A stretch of DNA of 64,000 nt from Glutinoglossum americanum (Eukaryota; Ascomycota; Geoglossomycetes; Geoglossales; Geoglossaceae): NCBI GenBank assembly GCA_020080175.1, contig JAGHQL010000080.1, positions 1 to 64,000 on the forward strand. The letters are read 5' to 3'. Position numbers and translations under genes: made by a program. Numbering within the stretch: position 1 is the stretch's first letter; the number at the start of each line of letters is the position of its first letter. Positions 11,206-22,283 of the stretch are shown here, piece by piece. The notes under the pieces were generated by a model. That model ran no database searches. It had not been told where the DNA came from and saw nothing but the letters and a program-made list of their open reading frames with translations.

Positions 11206-14200
11206 CTATCCGAGCAGAGATCGCAGATGCTGTAGCCGGCTACGATTCAAATCGGACTGCGAGAGCTGCTGCGAGGATAGTAGCAGGTTTACCAGGTGCT
11301 TCTTTCGGTCCTGGACGTTGACAACGTGCTGAAAAGGCATTAGCAAAACACCCCAGAAAGTTTATCGGCTAGCTCACATCCTCGATCGAGTCTTTCATTA
11401 TGAATCTCACGGTTGTCACCCCCTTTGTCTGCCCTAATCTGTGGACGCGTGCCAGCGCTTGTTCTTCGATGGTTGGATTCCATTGCGGTTCCATCAGATA
11501 GACTCGGGATGCGGCTGTCAAGTCCAGGCTGTAGTGGTTCAGCATTTTGGGTTTGGATTTGGTCAGGTTTTGTGTCTGTCTCTCACCCTTCAGCGCCGCA
11601 AGAAATAGAAAGCAGGATCACCCTGATTGAGGGATCTGTGCGAAAAGCCTCGAAGGAGTTGACCCTGTTTCTAGTAGAAACGCGTCCGTCGATACGAACA
11701 GATGGTATAGAGGCATTACTAAGTGCTGATTGGATTAGGTCGAGGGTTGTTGTCCACGAAGAAAAGACGACGCTTTTACATGTCAGCGGTGCAAGAGCTT
11801 CACTGGGATCATGCAACTCACCTTTTTTCAGAAGGGGCATTCTGCAACTCTACCAAGAGGGCCTTGATCTTGGTAGGAAGTCCATCATGATCCATGGCAT
11901 ATTCCGTAATGGGCGTAGCTGGCGAGCTAGCGGCACGGCTCATCGAGACGGCAACTGCTGAGCACGATTCCCGGTCTTCGCATATGCAAATGGGCGCGGA
12001 AAGGTACTCAATCGTTTGCTGGAAGCATATGTCGCATATCAAACGTAGACATTGAGTCAATCGCGCACGCGGATAGTCTTCGAGCAAAGAGAGCCCTTCA
12101 TGGGATGGGGTATCTAAATTAGTGCAGCACTGCGCACACGAGGCTTGCCCGAGAGACACCAGGTTCTCAAAGGCTTCTTGTGCCGTAGCATTGCCCCACG
12201 CAAGGGCTTTAGAATCTTGGAGCCCGCTTTCGATATCGGCCTTGAGGGTCGGTGCGGACAAGCCAAGATTGCAAAATTTCCGAAGTGTATTGATTTTGGC
12301 TAGAGCATGCATGTACATCCCGGATTGTCGATTCCCAACGCTAAGGGCGTCGTCCAGCATTTCCGCTATTGGCGACTCGGCTTGCCTGTACTTTACCAAT
12401 TCCCATGTGCTGAAGTCTAGGTATTGTATAGTATCAGTCCTCTCAGGTAGTTCAATGGCAGCTCTGGAACGTCGGAGAGTAAGGTACTTGACTAATTTTT
12501 TCAGTCTTTCGATAGCAACTTCGTCTCCCTGTGTCTTCCAGACGTCGGTTATATGAGACTCAAAGACTCTGTGGTCGGAGTACGGATATACTCGAAGAAA
12601 CTTCAATAAACTAGAGAAGTCTGTTAGACGGTTTTGGATAGGAGTACCCGTCATGGCCCATCGCGATGCAGCCTGAATTGCGCAAATAGCTTTTGTAGTG
12701 ACCGCGTTCTGATTTCGAATGCAGTGTGCCTCATCCAACACGACGCGGTGCCAGGAAGCAGAGAAGATTATACTCGGGGCGATAGCTTGTCTCCTGTACT
12801 CAGATGACACAGTTTGGAAAGTGGTGATGACGATATTGAATTTATGTAATTGAGCGAGATCGTGAAGTTTGTGAGAACCATGGTGTTTCACCCATAGGAG
12901 CGTGCCGGGGTGCAAGTGTTTCATCAACTGACTCTCCCAAGATGGCAAGAGAGGTGATGGGACAATTAGAAGGGTTATTCTGATGGGTCGTGGCGGACCG
13001 TCAACTCCGTTGCTCTGCTCTGGTGCACATGCAAGTGTTGGTGGGGTGTGTGTGTGAGGACTCTGACGGACATGAGGCCAGCACGCAGAGGATGTTGAAG
13101 TCGGACTCTGAGTGCATTCAGATTGCTCAGGAATATCGGATGCGATGAGTGATATCACGCTCAAAGTCTTCCCCAAACCCATATAATCCGCTAAGATTCC
13201 TCCGTAAAATTCAATAGGAGCATCATACTGAGTGTCTTGAGTAATATTGTTAATGTATATCCTGGATCCGGACGGGCTCACCCCGATGCTCCATAGGTCT
13301 TTTTGTGGAATGCGGAACTCCCAACCGCGTTCTCTTCTAAGCATAAAAGAGAGAGCTTGCTTTTGGTGTCTGGCGCAGTAAGCATAGCGAGAGGGGTGGG
13401 AAGTCGTTGTACTTACTTATATAGAACTGTTCGCAGTGCTGATGGTGTATCGGCCTCTGGCAAGAATTCATCAGACTCCAAACCCGCTAGCAAATCAACC
13501 GGGTTTCGGGCCTTTTCGTGGCTGATAGTCAACTGAACCAACTCCGACGTCATGGGAACATCCGGATCTAGTCCAGACAGGCGATGGGGATTGCGGTATT
13601 TGACATTCCGATCGCAGCCGCGAGGATCTTGCAAGTACATGCCGCACTCCTCGACAAATTTCCCCACATCTTCGAATAGATCTAGAGGCCCGTAGACGAT
13701 TGCCGATACGTAAGCTGGGGGGTTCGAAAGTTTCGACTTGCTTGCCTTACTGTCCCAAGCTCGCTGGTTAGACTCAATAGTACACAACAGTTGAAGGTCA
13801 ATGATCTGTTCCTCCGAGAAACCACGGAGAATGTGCAGTCCCTGCTCCTCGGGAATCCCAATCCTGCTGTTGTCTACTCCGGAGAGCAGGATCCCAGAGA
13901 TGTGTTCGAAGACTACTGGTAATTGAATCCCGGCATCGAAGGCCGAGTGTTGAGCTAGAGCAATCGGAAGACGGGTTAACTTCCAAAAGTTAGAATGGAG
14001 CATAGCTAGTACCGAGTGTGCAGTGTACAAAACTTACCATTCCAAAGCAGACTTGCTCGGCAGTGCTGGTGTCCTCTTCATTAGTGCCATTTAAGTGTAT
14101 CTGCCCAGCAGTGTCACCCGGCGTTGGGGCGGATCCTGGCTCGAGACCGTTGCACGTGCTGTAGAACCATGAGTCAGGACTGAATCCTGGTAGGGCCCAG

Positions 14201-14396
14201 GACAATCTCGCCTTGAATAAGCCCCCACAAAAACTGCGCTGTTGCATGTGTATGACGAGCTATCTGAAAGGCACCTCTTTCCGTGCTCAATGTTTGTAGT
14301 GCCATTAGAGCACATCCCATCTAGGCCATTTAATCGGCGACGTTTGTGCGGTGGCTCTTCGACGGCGATGCTCAATACACCATGAGTCGACGACAT
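11206..14396 (-). CDS. SNF2-family helicase-like ATPase (Rad5/Rad16-like)
   Basis: 937 residues from seven exons: 14275-14396, 14038-14158, 13417-13979, 11822-13369, 11587-11772, 11378-11528, 11206-11328. All junctions keep frame; the first intron has a weak GTGCCT donor and is the least certain. Residues 1-40 carry a basic PPHKRRR motif that could be a nuclear signal. The SNF2 ATPase half has HQKQALSFMLRRE, the P-loop GGILADYMGLGKT (about 335), DEAH (about 482) and TGTPIQNRLTDF. The helicase C half has SVVFSSWTTTLDLI, the Leu-Thr-Ala-Ala motif region and ARVHRLGQTKG. Between them lies a Cys-rich stretch (about 680-745) where a RING finger sits in Rad5/Rad16 relatives; CLRLICDIC lacks the usual His, so E3 activity is doubtful. 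The family uses ATP to move on DNA or remodel nucleosomes. It shares a 475-base divergent upstream region with the NLR-like gene. Confidence 0.9.
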
Positions 14397-14871
14397 CTTC
14401 GTCTTGAAGCGAAGTGCTCGAGCTGCAACTGGTCGTCGCGCAATGAGAAAGCGATCAGGTCTAAGCCCTCGCGACAAATGGCATGAGCGGGTTCTCGAGT
14501 TAATTACAGCGTCCTGAAGAGGAGTATATCCGTCGGGAATGTATGCGGGAAGGCTGAAGTCGGGAGGTTGCGGTTGAAAAGGCCCCCACGAAGTTGAGTA
14601 AAATTCAAGGCGTTTCGCAAGGCGTTTCGCAAGGCGTTCCACAAGGCGCATACGTATCGGTACGCGCCTCGCTGCAATCTGCAATTCGCTCTATATAACT
14701 CTCGGCAGTTCATTTCCATCATGACAGCAATAAATATCCTCGCTCACAGGCCTGCTCCGCGCTTCAGCCATAGCAGACATCACGACCACTGTCGCGACGT
14801 TAAGGGCTTAGTTGGCTCTCCCTCTTCCTCTTCTTGAGCTGGCTCAGACGAATGCAACTGACCAAATTACG
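14397..14871. promoter_or_regulatory. Divergent intergenic region between SNF2 and NLR genes
   Basis: The two genes start back to back 475 bases apart, so this region must hold both promoters. The plus-strand frame from 14812 lacks an ATG before 14872. A 12-bp tandem repeat lies at 14607-14650. No binding site can be named. Confidence 0.5.
14607..14650 (+). repeat. 12-bp tandem repeat
   Basis: Units AAGGCGTTTCGC at 14607 and 14619, a variant AAGGCGTTCCAC at 14631 and a partial unit at 14643, all in the shared upstream region of the divergent gene pair. Confidence 0.8.
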
Positions 14872-17800
14872 ATGGGATCAAAAGCTTCCCCACAAGCTCG
14901 ATTACTCTTCAAAAATGCCTTCGATAAACTTGAGCAGACCATCAATGCAAACCATCCTATTGAAGCACGAAGTTTTCATTCCATGACTATACAGGACGTA
15001 CGTACAGCGGCTAAACAGATTGAGCAAGAACTTGGAGCTAGGCAATGTCTTCGTAACATGCGCCGTATCGAGCCTTTTCTTGCTGGCCTGGAACAGTATT
15101 CGAAGGCAGTCGATGTGCTCTGCAACGGAACAGCATACCTCCCATGGATTTGGGCGCCAGTGAGGCTAGTTCTCCAGGTAAGTATAAAGCGCGGATGACC
15201 CTAGGCTATCTTCCCTACCTAAGCCATCGCTTTATCAATATTCTCGCCTCTGCTCTTCCGTGGCTTTGGCTGCATTTGAGGGCCAGCTACTCACAGTACT
15301 CCCAGCTAGCATCCGATTACACTACAGCAATTGAAAAACTCATCTCTGCATATGGTAAAATCGCAGAAGTACTCCCCCGGTTTGACAGGTTGAGCGCAGC
15401 ATTCCAAAACAACCCAGACTTCCAGCGCGTTGTAGCAACCGTATACGCCGATATTCTAGATTTCCACCGAGAAGCCTATGAATTCTTTCGAAAACAAGGT
15501 CCTGAATGCCCATTCTGCTCTAAAGCTCACGGACTGACTTGTAGTTATGTGCAGGATGGAAAATATTCTTCAAGACACTGTGGGCAGGCTTTGACCTGCG
15601 TTTCGAGGGAATCCTTGACAGCCTTGCTAGACATAGTGAGCTGGTTGACAAAGAAGCGAACTCAATAGATATTGCTGAAGCAAAAGAATGGAGGAGTAAG
15701 CTTCTAGAAGACACAATAAGAAAAGAGCAAGAACGGTCTGTTACCCAGCTTCGTGCCGCTCTCTCATGGCTAGAGGTTAAGGACGGCGAGCAAATCGAGC
15801 AAGAAGATGAGCTTGACCGGCAGTATAGTCTCCATCATGCTCACTCTTGCGACTGGATTCAAAAGAATTCAAAGGCAAGATCGTGGATGCGACTCGGAGA
15901 GGATGAGCTTGTTCTATGGCTAAATGGGAAACCTGGAGCCGGTAATGATCATTCTAATCACGCCCAGCCTTTATACTAATCAACTTCCAGGTAAGAGCGT
16001 TTTGTCTTCTATAGTTATACGGTTTCTCCAGCAAGACAAACACTCAGTCGTGATTTACTACTTCTGCAACTACTATTCTTCAAGCCTCAAAAAGAACAGT
16101 CATGTTTTGCGATCTCTTGTAGCGCAACTCATACGGCATAACAAGGACCTCTCATCATACGTATACGATGAATACATATGCCAAGGCCTTAACTCATCAG
16201 TACATCAGCTAAAGAAACTCATCTCAACACTTCTTTTAAGCATCCCCTCCGTACGGATCGTTATAGACGGCTTGGACGAGTTCGGGCAAGAGGATCAGAA
16301 TGGAATTCTGAATGACCTTATACCCCTCGCTTCCGCAAGTGATACAGGACCAGTTTGCAAGGTTTTAATTTCGAGCCGAGATATAAGCCCGATTAACAAG
16401 CGTCTTTCTAAACGATCTACAATATCTCTTAGTGGGAAGGAGCGTGCATCTGTCGATGCAGCCATACAATCCTTTGTTCAGCATAGCCTTATCGACATCC
16501 GCCGAAATCTTAAAGACATGAATGCCGACGACGATATAACCGAGGTTGAGCGCGACTTAATTAAAAAAGCTGACGGCAGGTAGGCCTAGATGTTAAAAAA
16601 AATGAAGCAATGCTAACGATACAAAAAAGGCATGTTTTTGTGGGTGCGCCTTGTCCTTTTCACGCTAGAAAGCGTCCACAGTATTCAACAACTGCACGAT
16701 GCCGTCAAAGAGCTGCCTACAGGCTTAGAGAAAATGTATAGTCGGCTCAGATACATGCCGCATGACATTTGCTAATTGGCCTTCAAGATACGACAGAATC
16801 CTCGGCCATATTAGACAACAATTGAATGCACAGGACTGTGGAAAGGCAAGCCGCATCTTAGAATGGATAGCGCTGGCCGAACGACGGTTAAAGAAGATTG
16901 AACTTCTCGACGGTGTAACCTTACATCGCGACAACAGCGAGCTGAACGAGAAGACTAGACTTTGGGAACCAGTTATTGATCTTTGCAAGCCGTTAGTCGA
17001 GGATGGACCAAACGGAACTATCGTGTTCGTTCATTTTACAGTCCGGGAGTAAGTTCGAAACATGTTGTATGCAGAGTAACTTGCTGACAATACATAGATA
17101 TCTTCTAAAAACCCCGGATAATCCTTTCGTACGGCCTGTGGACGCACATCACGACATGTCATTTGCTTGCCTGGCGTATCTCCGCACAAGCTTCGAACTA
17201 ATTGATCCTTATTTTCCCGAAGAAGAGAGAGTGGTCAAGGTGGGAAAGGGGTTCCACGCACTTCAGCTTTACGCCTATGAGTATTGGGTTACCCATTTAC
17301 TCACATATGCATATTTGAATAACGGCCTCCAAGGAGAAGCCTCGCAGCCGCTTGTGGAGCAATTGGATAGTTTGTGTGGAGTCCACGAACGGATAAAAGC
17401 TCGGCTATCCAGGACTCCCAACACTAGGATAGAATCGCAGGCAGCGGGTGTTTCTGTAGAGAATGTTCATTATCTAGGCAACTTGGAGGTGAAAGAGATA
17501 GTCCAAGCAACACTAGAACTTCGGAAGCGGCTGGAGGATGAGCAATTCGAAACCGGCAAAGGTGCGTCTTTAGATTTATTTAGTCTCAGCGTCTATAGCT
17601 AGCCTCCACCCGATCATATAGCCCACCCAACATCTTGTTTTCCAATCCAGGCGCTTACTCATTGCCAGATGCGGAGGACTATGAGAGGGCCCAGGACTCT
17701 ACACTTTTTACTGAAGTATTACATAGTTATAAGAAGATATTACACCACCTGTTAGAGGCAAGGGCAATTCCCGGTATTGACCGTGAACAACTAGCAAGAT

Positions 17801-18519
17801 TCAAGCGGCATTACGGATCCTCAGCCTTTGTTTGCCGCTTTCGTGGCTGTCCTCGGGCAACTGATGGATACTCGACTGAGCGAGAGCGGAAAGACCACGA
17901 AACTTCACAACACACTGGCGGAATCAAATGCAGTAAGATGTCTTGCTCTTGGAGCCGTATTGGTTTTAAGACATCAGCGGCGCTAAAACGCCACATGGGG
18001 GAATACCATCCTTCGCCGGAAAGCGTCAGAAAGCCGGGCATGGTACGTCGAAAGTACGTTTGCGGTGGCCCGACCCCTAATGGCGCCTCATGGGGCTGTG
18101 GACAACGCTTCGCACTTGAAAATGAGCTGCAACGTCATTTCGAATCGACGGCTGGGCGAATATGCCGCGCTCGGGCACCAAAACCGCTTACAGGGAATAA
18201 AGAGGACTATATCTCTGGCCGTCCTGCCAAAATACTGGCACCAGCAGTGCCATTTGCGCCTCCGCCCCCGCAGCTGGACTCGAGCCATGCCCCAGCATTC
18301 CCAATGGATGTATCCGATGTAAGTGTCGTCGGCGAATCGGTTCGGTTTGATCTTGAAAACTAATCGCCCTTAAAGACGCAGTTTAATATGGAGTTCCTCG
18401 AGAGCGGAGATGTCTTGGACCAGTTTGATTTTGACTCCTTCTTGAATACAGACGATACCCCATCCGGCCCATTCACCTTCGACACTAGTGCCATCCATTT
18501 TTCGCCAGATGGAAGCTAG
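14872..18519 (+). CDS. NACHT NLR-like protein with C-terminal C2H2 fingers
   Basis: 1037 residues from nine exons: 14872-15177, 15306-15498, 15555-15941, 15991-16575, 16630-16735, 16788-17048, 17098-17561, 17651-18318, 18376-18519. All junctions are in frame. The N-terminal 240 residues match the fungal DUF7708-type domain that precedes NACHT modules (LPRFDRLSAAFQNNPDFQRV; IDIAEAKEWR). NACHT follows: Walker A GKPGAGKS (about 291), Walker B VRIVIDGLDEFG (about 387), then KADGMFLWVRL and LEKIYDRIL, typical of the winged-helix side. Three C2H2-like fingers lie at about 827-940 (FVCRFRGC, IKCSKMSC and YVCGG with paired His). The last exon adds an acidic-aromatic tail (DQFDFDSFLNTDD). Fungal NACHT proteins are STAND switches, some acting in allorecognition. 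Intron four fits best as GC-AG. The gene looks intact. Confidence 0.9.
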
Positions 18520-19257
18520 AACCGGCGAATGAACGCCACTTGAGTCGATAATAGCATCAGCAGGGAGGCCTACCACCAGCCGGAAGAAAGGGCGATCCCA
18601 AAATTGATTCGCATAGATTCCGAATATCTCCTTTTTGGATATCATGCCTCTCACAAGCATGTACTCTCCAAGTTTGCGCGTTAGTTTATAGCATCGCCAC
18701 ACGAGTATCAATGTGTGCAGGACTTAGCTGGTCAATATAGTCAATTGGATTAATTCTTATATGACACACATCTATTAGGGATAGGCTAGCTGCTGTTTTC
18801 GGTGCCCTGTCAGCCGCCGAGGTGCTCACGACCTCAGGCCTTTTGTGACGGCTATAAAGCTTTTTCTGTCCTAACGTTCCCGCCTTCCCATTTGAGAATA
18901 GCCGGCCAGCCATGGCACTCGGCCAGACCTTGCTCTATGGAAGAGCTGATTTTCAGTTATTTCTTAGTTTATCCTATTGTTATGAGTGTTACCATACTAC
19001 GTTGTTTCGTGGCCAGGTGCCCGAAAAGCCCTCGGCCGCCGTCTTGGCCTTTTACCCCTTTTTTACCTCTGAGTCGGCCGTTGGCAGCCTGGACCGCGTG
19101 CCATCGAGCATATAAGAACTCTGTGAGTCCGGACGTTATATAGTTATCAATTCAATCGTTCTAAACTAATTGAGCCTCTATTTCCGTTGTGCATTCGTTG
19201 GCCCCACTACCATTCTACCGGCTCGGGCATAACCAACAACACTGACCATCATGATAG
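18520..19257. other. Intergenic, no gene seen
   Basis: A minus ORF (18370-18711) overlaps the last exon of the NLR-like gene and is best explained as its shadow. Nothing else is supported. Confidence 0.4.
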
Positions 19258-19600
19258 TGCGTCAATAACAAGCAGCCTACCGTCGTCGAAATCGACGGTT
19301 TCTCCCTCCAGGAAATCATGTACGCATACAGCAATCCAACAAAGATCACGTCTGACCGCGACTGGGTCAAATGGGCTTTCAAGCTCAAGCGAAAAGACAA
19401 ACGTTTTGCCTTAGATTTCGTCGAGGGCTGGCAAGGCTCCCGGATTGTCACACTTGGTCTCAATCCGTGGATCACTAGCTTCCTCGCGCCTTCAGTTTGG
19501 AGCACGCGTGGTGGTGACCCCCGAACTGTCATTGCTGTGGCTTCGTTTGTGTTGGCGTTTGCAAGTAGTGGGTCTCACCTTTCCCTCTCGCCCCTGTGAG
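19258..19600 (+). pseudogene. Fragment of a fungal membrane protein
   Basis: One open stretch reads VVEIDGFSLQEIMYAYSNP, then DWVKWAFKLKRKDKRFALDF, VEGWQGSRIV and a hydrophobic segment ending FVLAFASSG. This resembles the C-terminal part of a fungal family of membrane proteins with a WAF-x-LKR...FVEGW signature. A good branch site and TAG acceptor precede it at 19244-19257, so it may be a last or next-to-last exon, but I cannot find the upstream exons. The downstream end also fades without a convincing junction. It is probably a remnant; a small real gene is not excluded. Confidence 0.4.
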
Positions 19601-19797
19601 GGCGGCAGATATGCATGACGGATGATAGGTCTTCTAATGTTACTAGGCGTAGTAAATGCACCGGAGTGACGGGCGATTTATATATTCTCGCGCGTTTACC
19701 ACAATTAGAAAAATATTTCCCCATTTCACAAGCTAGATGCGTCAGGAGAGAAAATCTCGCGACCATCGCGGCAGCGAAGCGGTAATAGGGTTTCGTC

Positions 19798-19840
19798 AAG
19801 TGTCCGAGATGGCCATTCAGGACGCTTTTCGCGACGGAGC
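19798..19840 (+). repeat. Dispersed TIR-family end
   Basis: GTCCGAGATGGCCATTC at 19802 followed by GACGCTTTTCGCGAC matches the family end at 285-315 and the arms of the element at 54852-57884. Confidence 0.5.
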
Positions 19841-20298
19841 TCTAGTATTGCTGAGACGAATTCTAGAATCGACGAAGCAGTGACGGTAATGCAAATGGAG
19901 AGTTTAAAACTCCATATACTGCAGCAAAGCACTTTAAAGTTTATCGAAATACTCTAACAAGCCGCCTTCCAAGAACATGAAACTCATGCACAAAGTCGCG
20001 AACCTATGCAATTGCTTTCTAATGTAGAAGAGAATATACCTGTACTATGGTGCAAACGGCCATTGCCAGGATTTCCGCCGTGTGGTAAATCCGGTTCCCT
20101 GTTTTATGTCCGCAGCCGCCATCTTGTGTGTAGTGTGTATAATTCTGGCTGTAGACCGGACATTGGACGATTATGTCGAATTATTGAGCGATTGGAAGGC
20201 AAACCTGGGGTTTTTTATTGTAACGGTACGCCATTCGGCAATAGAGTGCGCCACCAAAACGTTAACAGCTCAGTCACCCACCCTTCCTACGCTATCGC

Positions 20299-22283
20299 AT
20301 GACCCTGCAAGACAATGATTGCTTTGGGTGGATCAACCATCTTGGAAGATTAGAGTTTTGTCGTTTCCGCCAATCCCACCTCATATGCGGAAGCGACATG
20401 TGCGGAATCATGGGCCAAGACCCACCGCACCTCTTGGCGCGAAGCCAGAACTCATTGTCGCAGCGAACCCACAAGCTTACCTCTTCGCCTCAAACCCCAG
20501 CATCACTTCTAATGCAGACTACCTCTCATGGCGGCAAAACCTACGGCAGGTTCTCACTCCCACGCTGCGGACGTCCCTGTCAATGTCCTACGCAGTCATC
20601 CAGCTTTCATTGCGACGTGGGCGAGACGCGTTCCCCTCTCCGAGTCTGAGGCCTTTGCTACTCCCTTGCCAACGGTACAGAATCCTGCATCTCCTCCATC
20701 CACAGATCGCTGGCACTCAACGGCCGTAGTGAGTACTCGCAAACGGAAACGAAATAGCTCACTTGAAACCGATTTCCAACAACCCCTCGAGACTCGAACG
20801 CATGAGCGACAACGATCCCGCGCGCGAACTCTGTTGCCTTCAGGTCTTGTCGTTGGGTATAACATGGGCAGCCCGCGGGGTCCAAATACACGGTCGAAGG
20901 ACCGGGGATCATCATCGCCTGTGGAGAAGGTCATGTCGGATATGAGAGCTTCGCGGAGAGGAAGATTAGGAAGGCGGGCTGAAGACACTGGAATAAACGC
21001 AGAGGATGATGGAAGAGAGGGAGATGAGACAATGGATGAGGGGAGCAGCAACAACCCCTACAAAGCCCTAGACACACCATCGGCTTCGTTTTCGGCCTGT
21101 TTCCCGCCACCCGGGTCATCTCGTAGGGGCGCGAGTAGTCCCAGCCGGGACCAACGTTGGAGCCTTCAGCTTGCGGACCCCTCGGTTTCTTTTCTGCCAA
21201 TTGAGTCGGGAGAAGTACCAGTCCATGTTACCGAGCTTTTTCGCGAACTCATCAAGGATAAAGAAGTTTGCATCCCGGTTGCTCTCAGGGTGCGGGTCCC
21301 TACCTATCGTCTCCTACAAGGTTCTCTCTATCAGCACGTTAGGTTGCATTTGCTAACCGCCCTGCTGCACAGAGGCTCGTCGAAAATGATTACCCCTCGA
21401 CAATCATCCCAGCTGTCGCCTACAATGATAGCGCCAATATGACATCGAATTACGAACGGCATTGGAGCCTCGTGAAATCCGTTGTCGAAGCCGCCGCTCA
21501 AAGCCAAATTGACAACGACGATGAGAATGGCTGGTATAAAGTTGTCCGGATTGTACTCGACGGGTCATTTGGCAATGGTATCGGCACGTATGGCTCGGCA
21601 GTCGCTGAAATCACGGCAAGACCACGCATGTACAGCGTTCGAGAAGTGTAAGCTTGACCACTCTCCCGTTTTCCTATCCGCTCTAACTCCCCAGCCAAAC
21701 CATATCCATTGAACCGCGCAGTCTCGTTCCCTGTATTACGAATATTCCCATCCCCTTCAAAAAGGTCGACTTTGTGATTGCCTTTTCGAATGTCGACCCT
21801 CAAACCCGTCAGCTCTACATGTCCGTCTTTAAAGCACACCCGAAACTCACACTCTCCCAGACCGAAGATGCCGCAACGGGTCATATGGCATTGTTGACGA
21901 CATTAGAAGTCAAGAGCCCCGATGGGACATACAATGCTGCGAGCGTGCACCTTGCGACATGGTGGGCGGCAGGGCTGGAGAAGATGAGGCAGCTGGCCCG
22001 CTTACCGATTCTCGGAGATGAAGCTGCGAGCGTTGAGGCGAGAGACAGCGGGCTGATGCCGTTTGTAGGTTGGACAGTCGTGGGACATCGGTGGGAGCTG
22101 CATGTTGCAGTGAAGAGGCCGAGTGGTCGCGTTAGCATCTACGGGCCAGTGCCGGTGGGGGATACGAGTACGTGCTATGGGGTCTTTCAGATCTTGCACG
22201 TGTTGGCGAAGGTTAATGCATGGGGGAGACGGGTTTATTATCCGTGGCTCGTCAAGCGCGTCTTGGAGCCGCTAGGGGTATGA
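20299..22283 (+). CDS. PD-(D/E)XK nuclease-like domain protein
   Basis: The C-terminal part is clear: exons ending at 21289, then 21373-21647 and 21695-22283 (introns 83 and 47 bases, both with good branch sites, phases 0 and 2). It matches the fungal family annotated as PD-(D/E)XK nuclease-like: a variable basic Ser-rich N-terminus (TRKRKRNSSLE), LQLADPSVSFLPIE with ELFRELIKD, HWSLVKSVVEAA, then VDFVIAFSNVD, the candidate catalytic LEVK motif, HLATWWAAGLEKMRQL and a C-terminal WELHVAVKRPSGRVSIYG. These proteins are frequent in accessory regions; substrate unknown. The 5' end is unresolved: possible N-terminal pieces (FGWINHLG near 20320; PPIPPHMRKRHV near 20370; MAAKPTAG at 20528) lie in three frames, with no good introns between them. 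Either the N-terminus is broken or the start is at 20528. Confidence 0.7.

Noticed and set aside
14812-14871. Upstream extension of the NLR-like frame
   Set aside because: It begins with TTG, not ATG; the first ATG in frame is at 14872 and precedes the conserved domain well.
18370-18711. 113-codon minus-strand ORF after the NLR-like gene
   Set aside because: It overlaps the newly recognised last exon of the NLR-like gene on the plus strand and has no motif of its own.
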